Part shown: positions 55,000 through 61,970 of the stretch, piece after piece | Layout: the number at the start of each line of letters is the position of its first letter | Position numbering within the stretch: position 1 is the first letter of the stretch | Assembly: GCA_913041945.1 (NCBI GenBank) | Contig: CAJWIT010000005.1 | Span: 1-61,970 of the forward strand | Direction of reading: 5' to 3' | DNA from: an uncultured Fidelibacterota bacterium | GTDB taxonomy: Bacteria; Fidelibacterota; Marinisomatia; Marinisomatales; UBA8229 | Length of the DNA: 61,970 bases | Translations under genes and position numbers: made by a program | Notes under the pieces: model-generated | Seen by the model: only the letters and a program-made list of their open reading frames with translations | What the model was told of the DNA's origin: nothing | Databases searched by the model: none

Positions 55000-56858
55000 A
55001 ACCTGTCACCTTTAATCCGTCCATTCTCTTCACGGAAAGTGAACCTACTTTTATCCAGGTATTCAAGGAGAGGAATAGCAGTTTTTCGAGTAAGATGGGT
55101 TAATGTTTTAAAATCCGGGACACTCAGTTTTTCCTTTGATGAAAAATATGATTTCAGCATGGAAATAAGTTTATTAAAATTTGATTTTCCCAACCAAAGT
55201 CCAGCTTTTATTTCAATCGATTTTTCCTTTCCTTTTAGTACATGGAGTAACTCCAAAATAGAGTCATCCTCTAAATGGGTTTTTTCCAAGATATCATTCA
55301 AGGATTGAGGTGCAAACTTGCTTTGTGCTAATATTTCAGAAATCAAATCTGCTTTCTTCTGGTCACTTGAAGAAAGGGAAATTTCATGATCTCTAAGGGC
55401 ATATCCTGCCTCGATTGGCAAAATTAATTTTTCGTTCACACAATCATTTATAACCATTGCAAACCATGATTCACTAAAACGTAGTTCCTTCTGAATAATA
55501 TCTCCATTGATAGATTTTCGATATGGATGCTGTTTGTGGAATTGCTTTATTCTTTCCAAAAACACTTTCTTGGCAAATGAAACCTTTTCTGGATTATATA
55601 CCAGCTTATTTCTTATCTCCAATCTATTTTCAGTAATAAACTGTTGAATATCCTCAATAGAACAATGAAAAACCCTTCCCCATTCCATTTCTGTTTTGGG
55701 TTGTGTCCAAAACCGATCTATAAATTGGTTGAATCGCTGGGATCTAACTGTAGATAGAGTATTCATCCAATTACGTATTTCGTTCCATTTTCCTTTCGGA
55801 TTTGGATCAAGTATAACTCCGCCACCAATAGTATGCATAGGAGAATAAGAGCGCATGACAAACCGATCATCCATTGCTGCAACCAGAGGTTTTTCTAACC
55901 TGATTAACATTATACCTGACTCCCCTGTTTTCAGACGTTTTCCTGAAATAGTTACACGTCCAAGAACTTCTGCAGTCCCCAAATGAATTCGAACTCTTTG
56001 TTTGGATTTTAATTCCCATCCAATTCCCGGAATCATTTGAACATGAGCGATAAATATGGAAGTTGAAGCAATCCACCCCGGTTGGACTAACTCAGCACCG
56101 CGCCATGCATGGTTTTTCTCAATACCTACTACATTCACAGCAGCCCGGTCACCCATGGATACTGTTTCTGTTTTTTCACCATGGCTCTGAAGACCTCGTA
56201 CTTTGCATTGTTGCCCAACAGGCTGACAATAAATTTCATCACCGACTGAAAGACTACCAGAAATGACCGTCCCTGTTACAACAATACCAAATCCGGTTTT
56301 TAGGAATACTCGATCTATGGGGAGTCGAAAAAATCCCCGGTCCAAAGTAAACCTCACTTTTTCAGCCTCATGTAACAGTGCCTGTCGCAATTCGGAAATC
56401 CCGGATTCTGGATTTACAGAAGTACGAATAATAGGGGCAGATTCTAAACTGGTACCAGCTACAATTTCATGTATTTCCATTTCAACCAGATCAAGCCAAT
56501 CCGGATCGCTAACCATATCCGTTTTTGTGAGTACAATCACACCCTGAGGAATACACAACAAAGAGAGGATTTGAAGATGCTCCTTAGTCTGAGGCATGAC
56601 ACCATCATCCGCTGCCACGACAACCAGAGCAATATGAATAGTTGAGACACCAGAAACCATGTTCCTGATAAACTTCTCATGTCCAGGTACATCAATAATG
56701 GTAATATCTTTATTGAGGAATGCAAAACCTAAGTCAATGGTCATACCGCGAGATTTTTCTTCTTGGAGACGATCTGTGTCAACCCCTGTCAAGGCCTTGA
56801 CTAATGCTGTCTTCCCATGATCAATGTGACCGGCAGTCCCGATGACAATTTGATTCAT
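54996..56858 (-). CDS. selB: Selenocysteine-specific elongation factor SelB
   Basis: SelB is an EF-Tu-like GTPase that delivers Sec-tRNA to UGA codons marked by a SECIS hairpin. The 620 residues are full length (E. coli has 614). G motifs are [16 protein letters not shown] (~8-23), DVPGHEKF (~56) and TKTD (~110). Domains II-III follow to ~380. Four winged-helix domains occupy the C-terminal ~230 residues, ending in [19 protein letters not shown], the RNA-binding part. It starts 3 bases after selA. Its presence implies active selenocysteine use; a candidate target is the lipoprotein at 29217-30392. Confidence 0.97.
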   Translation of the reverse strand: MNQIVIGTAGHIDHGKTALVKALTGVDTDRLQEEKSRGMTIDLGFAFLNKDITIIDVPGHEKFIRNMVSGVSTIHIALVVVAADDGVMPQTKEHLQILSLLCIPQGVIVLTKTDMVSDPDWLDLVEMEIHEIVAGTSLESAPIIRTSVNPESGISELRQALLHEAEKVRFTLDRGFFRLPIDRVFLKTGFGIVVTGTVISGSLSVGDEIYCQPVGQQCKVRGLQSHGEKTETVSMGDRAAVNVVGIEKNHAWRGAELVQPGWIASTSIFIAHVQMIPGIGWELKSKQRVRIHLGTAEVLGRVTISGKRLKTGESGIMLIRLEKPLVAAMDDRFVMRSYSPMHTIGGGVILDPNPKGKWNEIRNWMNTLSTVRSQRFNQFIDRFWTQPKTEMEWGRVFHCSIEDIQQFITENRLEIRNKLVYNPEKVSFAKKVFLERIKQFHKQHPYRKSINGDIIQKELRFSESWFAMVINDCVNEKLILPIEAGYALRDHEISLSSSDQKKADLISEILAQSKFAPQSLNDILEKTHLEDDSILELLHVLKGKEKSIEIKAGLWLGKSNFNKLISMLKSYFSSKEKLSVPDFKTLTHLTRKTAIPLLEYLDKSRFTFREENGRIKGDRL

Positions 56859-56861
56859 TAC

Positions 56862-58229
56862 TTAAACCTGGTTTATTACATCAATCAGAAGTGCAACCTG
56901 ATTGGGTAAAATCGTCTTCAAATCGATGAAGAAACGATTGCCGGATATGTACCCTACAACAGGAGTTTTTCCAGTCCGGAATCGGTACGCTAATTCTGAG
57001 ATTTTTTGATTTTTTGGGTAAAATCTCAAGGCCATGCTTTCAATTCCACAAGCAGGTAAAGAACCACTCCCGGCTTCAACAGTTGATTCAATTAAAGTAA
57101 TACCTAATCTGGATTTCCTTTTTGTGGAAATACTCTGAATTATTTTTCTGCCGCGTTTCCTTAACATGACCCGTTTGGTTGATAAGAGTGAAAGCGTCAA
57201 ATTATCCTTGGTGACTTCTTCAGAACGGTACGTTCTGAGAGTTTCTTCCATAAGGGCAATGGTAAATTTTCCACATCGAATCGTCCGGTAAATCGGGTTT
57301 AGTTCCATCCGTTTCAACAGACGATTTTTTCCAACAATTATCCCTGCTTGGGGGCCCCCCAACAACTTGTCACCAGAAAAGGTGATCACCACTGCACCAG
57401 ATTTGACAACATCCTGAACGGGGATTTCCTCGGGAAGATCTCTTTTTGAAAGTTTGATCAATGCACCACTACCCAGATCTGCCATTACCGGAATGTGTTT
57501 CTTTTTCCCCAATTCAACCAATTCATGTAGAGAGACCTCCTTTGTGAACCCCTTTACAACATAATTGCTCGTATGAACCCAAAGAATTAACCCTGTCTTC
57601 GTGTTGATTGCTTTTTTATAATCATTCAAGTGTGTCCGATTTGTTGTACCCACTTCTTTGAGAAAACAATTACTTTTCCTGATAATATCAGGAATCCGGA
57701 AAGAACCGCCTATTTCAACTTCCTGTCCTCGGGAAATAATGACTTCCTTACCTTCAGCCAATGTATTCAGAGCTAAAAGAACAGCTGCTGCATTGTTATT
57801 AACCATAAGGCTGTTTTCAGAACCTGTAATAGCGGCACAATGATCACGAACATGGTCAAGTCGATTTCCACGCGTACCTGTTTCCAGATTAAATTCTAAA
57901 TTGGAATACCCTCCGAGACGATTTATGACATTCTTTAGTCTTGTCTTTTGGATGGGCGCTCTCCCAAATCCTGTGTGAAGCACAATCCCAGTTCCATTAA
58001 TAATATTCTTCATGCTGGGTTGACAAAACTGGCCAACTTTTTGAACTATTTTCTTTGTGATTTCACTACGTGACTCAGCTAATTTATTTAACTTTGCCTG
58101 CTTCCGATACCAAGAAATTTCCTTATTAACAAAATATGTTATAATACTATTATCTAGCTTATTTAAGTCTTTTATCTCAAGTAATACTTCAGATACTGAT
58201 GGGAGATTTTGAAACTGATTTTTACTCAT
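56862..58229 (-). CDS. selA: L-seryl-tRNA(Sec) selenium transferase
   Basis: SelA converts Ser-tRNA(Sec) to Sec-tRNA(Sec) using selenophosphate and PLP. The 455 residues have the expected N-terminal helical domain (SVSEVLLEI), NGTGIVLHTGFGRAP (~78-92), NNNAAAVLLAL (~144), DLGSG (251-255) and the PLP lysine K288 in SGDKLLGGPQAG. It starts the selA-selB-mutS run. selD and the tRNA-Sec gene are not recognised in this window. Confidence 0.97.
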   Translation of the reverse strand: MSKNQFQNLPSVSEVLLEIKDLNKLDNSIITYFVNKEISWYRKQAKLNKLAESRSEITKKIVQKVGQFCQPSMKNIINGTGIVLHTGFGRAPIQKTRLKNVINRLGGYSNLEFNLETGTRGNRLDHVRDHCAAITGSENSLMVNNNAAAVLLALNTLAEGKEVIISRGQEVEIGGSFRIPDIIRKSNCFLKEVGTTNRTHLNDYKKAINTKTGLILWVHTSNYVVKGFTKEVSLHELVELGKKKHIPVMADLGSGALIKLSKRDLPEEIPVQDVVKSGAVVITFSGDKLLGGPQAGIIVGKNRLLKRMELNPIYRTIRCGKFTIALMEETLRTYRSEEVTKDNLTLSLLSTKRVMLRKRGRKIIQSISTKRKSRLGITLIESTVEAGSGSLPACGIESMALRFYPKNQKISELAYRFRTGKTPVVGYISGNRFFIDLKTILPNQVALLIDVINQV

Positions 58230-58278
58230 AATTGATCATAAAATTGAGGATATTAACATCCAATTCCAAGAGTAAACA

Positions 58279-59430
58279 CTAAACCTTTTTTTTCAACAAC
58301 CAGGCAAGACCAATAGCGGGTATAAGTAAAATTGACATTGCAGGAAAAATTTTTGCTACTCCAAAATGTTCCGCAATAAGTCCGCCAATACCTGCTCCGA
58401 ATCCTCCTGCTCCGAAGCTAAAAAAGAAACTTATACCATATCCCACACCCCTATGGTTGCTTTGAGTAATTTGAGCAATGAGAGAATTTCCAATGGGCTG
58501 CATGCTAAAATGAACGATACCAAAAATAATACCGGAAAATATCATCATCATACCCGGAGTTAATCCAATCAGAGCAAGAAAAGGGACATTCAGTACCACA
58601 ATGATAAACAATAAATAGGCCTTGTCAAATCGACTACCAAAATATCCTCCCAATAATTGCCCAATTATCCCGGATAAAAGTACAAGAGTGGTTAAGATTC
58701 CTCCCCGAAGAGTAGGTGACCCAGTCCATTCTGCAGTCTGTAAAGTAAAATGCGTCGGTAAAAATGTTGTAAATCCGGCAAAAGTAATACCCATAAATAT
58801 TCCAATGGAATAATACAAAATCAGAGCCGTTTTATTGGTGACCTTTGTATTTCTATGATCTTCTTCAACAATCGTTTTTTTCATTATAGGAACCAGAAAA
58901 AAGGTAAAAAATGCTAAAACAAAGTTTACAAAAGCAAGAAACCCAAAGGCTGCTCTCCATGAAAAAAGAATCGTGAAACTTGCGGCGATAACTGGAGCCA
59001 AAGCCAATCCCAGTGATCCGGCGATACCGTGCAATGCCATCCCTTTGCTGATATTTGAAATCCTGCGGGATATCAATGTCAATCCTGCAGGATGATAAAT
59101 ACTACAGAATAAACCAAGTAAAGCTAATCCTGTTGCAAGCATCCACAACGATTGTGACATAACAATCACCATTGTGGCAACTATTGTCCCTGTTTGGTAA
59201 ATCAGCAACAGAACCCTGCCCCCAACTTTTGATTCAAAATACCCGGAAGGAATGGCACCAATACCAAACATGAGAGCACTGAGAGTGGCTATAAATCCTA
59301 AAACATCCAAACCTACAGAAAATTCATTTTTCAAGACTAACAGGATACTTGGAAAAACAAGCATGAAACTATGAACTGATAGATGAGAACCAGCTGTAAT
59401 AGTCAAAATGAATTTTTCGTCACGATTCAT
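58279..59430 (-). CDS. Major facilitator superfamily transporter
   Basis: A 383-residue polytopic protein with about twelve membrane helices. The MFS loop 2-3 motif is weak but visible (GYFESKVGGRVLL), with a counterpart in the second half (GGYFGSRFDKAYLL). The pattern in the first six helices (GLALLGLFCSIYHPAGLTLI and MALHGIAGSLGLALAP) resembles fosmidomycin-resistance/FSR-like permeases, whose helix 4 has the conserved YHPA element. The substrate is unknown. It lies between the rplS terminator and selA, 49 bases from the latter. Confidence 0.85.
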   Translation of the reverse strand: MNRDEKFILTITAGSHLSVHSFMLVFPSILLVLKNEFSVGLDVLGFIATLSALMFGIGAIPSGYFESKVGGRVLLLIYQTGTIVATMVIVMSQSLWMLATGLALLGLFCSIYHPAGLTLISRRISNISKGMALHGIAGSLGLALAPVIAASFTILFSWRAAFGFLAFVNFVLAFFTFFLVPIMKKTIVEEDHRNTKVTNKTALILYYSIGIFMGITFAGFTTFLPTHFTLQTAEWTGSPTLRGGILTTLVLLSGIIGQLLGGYFGSRFDKAYLLFIIVVLNVPFLALIGLTPGMMMIFSGIIFGIVHFSMQPIGNSLIAQITQSNHRGVGYGISFFFSFGAGGFGAGIGGLIAEHFGVAKIFPAMSILLIPAIGLAWLLKKKV

Positions 59431-59468
59431 TCTATGAAAAAAAAATAAAGGAGTTTTATCTAGTGTAT

Positions 59469-59509
59469 AAAAAAAATATCCTCATTTTATTGTAAACAAT
59501 TGAGGGTAT
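59469..59509 (-). terminator. Rho-independent terminator after rplS
   Basis: Read on the minus strand, arms ATACCCTCA and TGAGGATAT (59509-59501 with 59484-59476, one G-U pair) and an inner ATTGT/ACAAT extension form a hairpin. It is followed by a run of eight T residues (59476-59469). It lies 20 bases after the rplS stop and separates the ribosomal run from the MFS and selAB genes. Confidence 0.85.
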
Positions 59510-59528
59510 TAAAAATATATAAAAAAAC

Positions 59529-59870
59529 CTACCTTTTTTCGGTTATTCTTGATGCTTTACCAGTCAGTTTTTTCAAATAGTTCAGTTTTGCACGACGCAC
59601 TTTTCCACGACGGTCAACTGTAATGGAGGCAATCAGTGGAGAGTGCAGAGGAAATATTCTTTCTACTCCGACCCCTCCGGATATTTTCCAGACTGTGAAG
59701 GTCTCCTCTATTCCTCCACCTTTTCGCCCGATTACTACTCCCTTGAAACGCTGAATCCTCTCTTTACCTCCTTCAACGACTCGGAAATCCACGGATACCG
59801 TATCTCCAGGATTAAAATCAGGAATGTCATTTTTCAATAATTCTGTTGTAACTTCTCGAAGCTGATTCAT
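59529..59870 (-). CDS. rplS: 50S ribosomal protein L19
   Basis: L19 lies at the 30S-50S interface. The 113 residues match the family: [29 protein letters not shown], the central [21 protein letters not shown], and the C-terminal [18 protein letters not shown]. It is the last gene of the run (rpsP)-KH-rimM-trmD-rplS, a widely conserved order. It is followed by a strong terminator. Confidence 0.97.
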   Translation of the reverse strand: MNQLREVTTELLKNDIPDFNPGDTVSVDFRVVEGGKERIQRFKGVVIGRKGGGIEETFTVWKISGGVGVERIFPLHSPLIASITVDRRGKVRRAKLNYLKKLTGKASRITEKR

Positions 59871-59888
59871 TTGTTTACCTCCAAAGAT

Positions 59889-60590
59889 TCAAATTTTATT
59901 CATTTTTTCCAAAAGATCCGGGCGTCGTTCATGTGTCCGGATTTCTTTTTGTTTCTTTCGCCAATCTTCAATTTTTTTGTGGTGACCTCCAAAAAGGACA
60001 TCCGGTACTTTCATCCCATCAATTATTTTTGGACGGGTATAACAGGGTGTATCCAAAAAATCTCCTGCGAACGAATCTGTCATGGCTGACTCATAGGTAT
60101 TTAGAACACCAGGCATAAGGCGGACAATACTGTCTATCATGACCAAAGCGGGCAACTCACCACTCGTGACAATATAATCACCTAATGAGTATTCATGAGT
60201 AACATACTTTTCAACGATCCGTTCATCAATTCCCTTGTAATGGCCACAAATGAAAATCAAATTTTCTGCATTTGTATTCTCCACAGCACTTTGGTGAGTC
60301 CACTGTTCACCTTGGGGAGAAGGATAAATAACTCTCGTTTCGTTTTTCCCGTCAAAATCTTCCAGAGTATGGTCAATGGCTTTAAACATGGGTTCAGCCA
60401 TCATCACCATCCCACTTCCTCCACCAAATGGCTTATCATCAACCTGGCGGTAATTACCTATCCCAAAATCTCGTAAGTTCACTACAATAAACTGTACTAA
60501 ATCTCTTTCAACACCTTTTCTCAAAATAGAATTTTGGATAAAAGTGTCGATACTATCAGGAACAGGTGTAATAATTGCAATCCGTTTCAA
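59889..60590 (-). CDS. trmD: tRNA (guanine37-N1)-methyltransferase
   Basis: TrmD methylates G37 next to the anticodon, preventing +1 frameshifts. The 233 residues contain the trefoil-knot AdoMet site (ENLIFICGHYKGIDERI near 88-104, and YSLGDYIVTSGELPALVMID near 112-131), the DDKPFGGGSGMVM loop (~52) and the C-terminal HHKKIEDWRKKQ. The first ~20 residues (RIAIITPVPDSIDTFI) differ slightly from the usual FP-x-MF block. It overlaps rimM by 4 bases. Confidence 0.96.
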   Translation of the reverse strand: MKRIAIITPVPDSIDTFIQNSILRKGVERDLVQFIVVNLRDFGIGNYRQVDDKPFGGGSGMVMMAEPMFKAIDHTLEDFDGKNETRVIYPSPQGEQWTHQSAVENTNAENLIFICGHYKGIDERIVEKYVTHEYSLGDYIVTSGELPALVMIDSIVRLMPGVLNTYESAMTDSFAGDFLDTPCYTRPKIIDGMKVPDVLFGGHHKKIEDWRKKQKEIRTHERRPDLLEKMNKI

Positions 60591-61090
60591 TTTAATAGAC
60601 CATCCATAGGTGTTATTATAATCAGTTTTTCATCCAAAAGAATCGCCTTAATAATCTCAGGGACAACCGGTATCAGGACTTCTTCTTCTCGATTTCTGAT
60701 CACATAAACGTCATTCGTTGGAAGCCAAAGAATTTCCATCAACTTTCCAATTAAATCCCCTGAAACTGTCTTCACAGTACATCCAATCAAATCTTTTGCG
60801 ATCCAATTAATTTGATCACCGTCCTTGACTGACGCAAAAATATATTGACCTATCAGAGATTCAGCTTCATCCCATGTATCCACCCCTTCAAAGCGATAAC
60901 GAATGTGTTTACCAACACCAATTTTATTCCGAAGTTTTACTTCCCTGCTCAACAGTTCAGATGCACCCAAATGCAAGGCTTTATCTTCTACATAAGCCTG
61001 GAAATACCGAGACAAAGGCCTAACTCGAAATTCACCATATTGGCCTGCTACTTTTGTAACTTGACCAATAGCAAACAGTTTATCCATCAT
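60587..61090 (-). CDS. rimM: Ribosome maturation factor RimM
   Basis: RimM binds S19 and helps assemble the 30S head. About 167 residues run from the ATG at 61088-61090 (another ATG follows directly, and the frame is open to a TTG at 61099). The N-terminal domain has AIGQVTKVAGQYGEFRVRPLS and the GVDTWDEAESLIGQYIFA block, and the C-terminal PRC barrel contains DLIGCTVKT and LIGKLMEILWLPTNDVYVI. It overlaps the KH gene by 11 bases and trmD by 4. Confidence 0.93.
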   Translation of the reverse strand: MMDKLFAIGQVTKVAGQYGEFRVRPLSRYFQAYVEDKALHLGASELLSREVKLRNKIGVGKHIRYRFEGVDTWDEAESLIGQYIFASVKDGDQINWIAKDLIGCTVKTVSGDLIGKLMEILWLPTNDVYVIRNREEEVLIPVVPEIIKAILLDEKLIIITPMDGLLN

Positions 61091-61325
61091 TTTTATCAAT
61101 CACATCAAGTTTGGCGCGCTTCCCACGTTTTTTTGCATTGATGGCAAAAACAAGTGACCTCAGGGCAGAGATATTTTTTCCACCTTTTCCGATCACCTTA
61201 CCAAAATCACCATCACCTACGGTCAATTCATATATAATTTGTTGCTCAGTTTCAATTGGGTTTATGGATACTTCATCAGGTTTGTCCACCAGTTCCTTAA
61301 CAACCATTTCAATAAATTTTTCCAT
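61080..61325 (-). CDS. khpA: KH-domain RNA-binding protein (KhpA/YlqC type)
   Basis: An 81-residue single KH domain. The central GKVIGKGGKNISALRSL carries the GxxG RNA-binding loop (here GKGG). The flanking EMVVKELVDKPDEVSI N-terminus and AINAKKRGKRAKLDV C-terminus match KhpA/YlqC, a global RNA-binding protein that pairs with KhpB in Firmicutes. A GGAG site precedes the ATG. It lies between the S16-like tail and rimM, its usual place. Confidence 0.93.
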   Translation of the reverse strand: MEKFIEMVVKELVDKPDEVSINPIETEQQIIYELTVGDGDFGKVIGKGGKNISALRSLVFAINAKKRGKRAKLDVIDKNDG

Positions 61326-61355
61326 ACCGTATTCCTCCTTTTCGCATGTTTTCAG

Positions 61356-61970
61356 TTAATTGTTACTATCGTTTTTCTTTTCAGAGTCAGATAGAGCTTC
61401 CTCACCCGTATCTTTTTCTTGGTCACCATTTTCTGAAGAAACATCACCTGCCCTTTTTAATTCTTTTTTATCCGATTTCTTTTCTACAATAGTTTTTTCA
61501 ATTGGTTCCCCTGATTCCGGTTCTTCTTCTTCAGTTTTTCCATCATCACCACCTTCTGCCGGTTCCTCAGCTTTTTCTTCTACATCAGTCGTTTCAGCTG
61601 ATTCTTCCTTCTCACTTTTTTCAGCTGGTACTTCTTCCCGGGTCTCCTCTTCTTTAGAATCTGCTACTGCTTCAATTGTTTCTTCGGTCGGTTCATCGAC
61701 ACCTGACTCCGGGGAAGTCTCTTCTTCCGCAACATCTTTATCTTTCTCATCACTTGTCGAATCGCTTCCTTCTTCAGCTAATTCTTCGGTTTTCGGTTCT
61801 TCTTCTTCAGTTTTTCCATCATCACCACCTTCTGCCGGTTCCTCAGCTTTTTCTTCTACATCAGTCGTTTCAGCTGATTCTTCCTTCTCACTTTTTTCAG
61901 CTGGTACTTCTTCCCGGGTCTCCTCTTCTTTAGAATCTGCTACTGCTTCAATTGTTTCTTCGGTCGGTTC
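61356..61970 (-). CDS. rpsP: C-terminal acidic extension, probably of 30S ribosomal protein S16 (partial)
   Basis: The minus-strand frame is open from the right edge to TAA (61356-61358): 204 residues of Glu/Ser/Lys/Asp/Thr-rich low-complexity sequence, for example EEEPESGEPIEKTIVEKKSD and the end SDSEKKNDSNN. The globular part is outside the window. Position directly before khpA-rimM-trmD-rplS, where rpsP belongs, and the known C-terminal tails of S16 in Bacteroidetes-like bacteria suggest S16, although this tail is unusually long. It contains a perfect long DNA repeat (see 61518-61970). Confidence 0.6.
   Translation of the reverse strand, partial: EPTEETIEAVADSKEEETREEVPAEKSEKEESAETTDVEEKAEEPAEGGDDGKTEEEEPKTEELAEEGSDSTSDEKDKDVAEEETSPESGVDEPTEETIEAVADSKEEETREEVPAEKSEKEESAETTDVEEKAEEPAEGGDDGKTEEEEPESGEPIEKTIVEKKSDKKELKRAGDVSSENGDQEKDTGEEALSDSEKKNDSNN
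61518..61970. repeat. Long direct repeat, 177 identical bases with 276-base period
   Basis: Bases 61518-61694 and 61794-61970 are identical by eye over all 177 positions; the second copy is cut by the window edge. The period of 276 bases equals 92 codons, so the acidic reading frame is preserved. Perfect identity at synonymous positions implies a recent duplication, ongoing homogenisation or an assembly duplication. Between the copies lies a diverged 99-base spacer. Confidence 0.93.

Noticed and set aside
61676-61933. Plus-strand His/Leu-rich frame
   Set aside because: It is the reverse reading of the acidic repeat tail and has no independent signals.
61518-61970. CRISPR array or mobile repeat
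   Set aside because: Only two long copies with an in-frame 276-base period inside a coding sequence; no short spaced repeats and no cas genes.

Overview
The window is dense bacterial chromosome of moderately low GC. It lacks phage, insertion sequences and CRISPR arrays. Short overlaps join many genes into operons, TTG starts are common, and most genes lie on the minus strand. Gene content (complete batABCDE, a PorV-like surface protein, DUF5683, lipoprotein and Lnt genes, a secreted protein with repeated GG-S-W motifs, hexameric GdhA, selenocysteine genes) suggests a Gram-negative member of the Fibrobacteres-Chlorobi-Bacteroidetes superphylum. A Marinimicrobia (SAR406)-like lineage is my best guess, but this is inference and no rRNA gene is present.

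Layout. 1-301 is the start of a secreted protein. 1019-2738 (plus) encodes a CBS-type cysteine/cystathionine synthase and a TlpA-like thioredoxin. 2744-19390 (minus) holds uvrC, methylmalonyl-CoA epimerase, an enoyl-CoA hydratase, trkH/trkA, murA, recN, a VanZ-like gene, nnrD/E, acpS, a HAD phosphatase, a TPR protein, tRNA-Leu, secG, tpiA, pgk and comF. 19495-22488 (plus) is a receiver/PEP-synthase-like fusion, convergent with gdhA. 24072-28243 is a patch of small secreted or membrane proteins of unknown function interleaved with tRNA-Met, tRNA-Leu, tRNA-Cys and tRNA-Gly genes.

28283-30392 (minus) is the most interesting operon. A lipoprotein of the UshA-like metallophosphatase fold has an in-frame UGA within a Cys-Gly-UGA motif. 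A hairpin matching a bacterial SECIS element begins 13 bases later. The gene is translationally coupled to a membrane-anchored rhodanese and a MauE/DoxX-like membrane protein. Conventional gene calling would start this gene at the ATG at 30224 and lose the signal peptide, the redox motif and the selenocysteine. The decoding genes selA and selB are in the same window (54996-58229), which supports selenocysteine insertion. Nearly all canonical metal ligands of the phosphatase fold are replaced, so the Cys-Gly-Sec site may be the real active centre of an envelope sulfur/selenium redox module.

30466-37856 (minus) holds a SUI1 protein, a collagen-like lipoprotein paired with a PycTM-like membrane protein, tRNA-Ala, a SPOR protein and batABCDE. 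38037-61970 (minus) is a long housekeeping run: tatA, DUF4321, pssA, psd, an HtrA protease, truA, ecfT, a DUF5683 protein, lnt, ruvX, rel, dnaB, uracil-DNA glycosylase, rpoZ, gmk, yicC, a PorV-like protein, mutS, selB, selA, an MFS transporter, rplS, trmD, rimM, a KH protein, and an acidic protein tail with a long perfect repeat that is probably the C-terminal extension of ribosomal protein S16.
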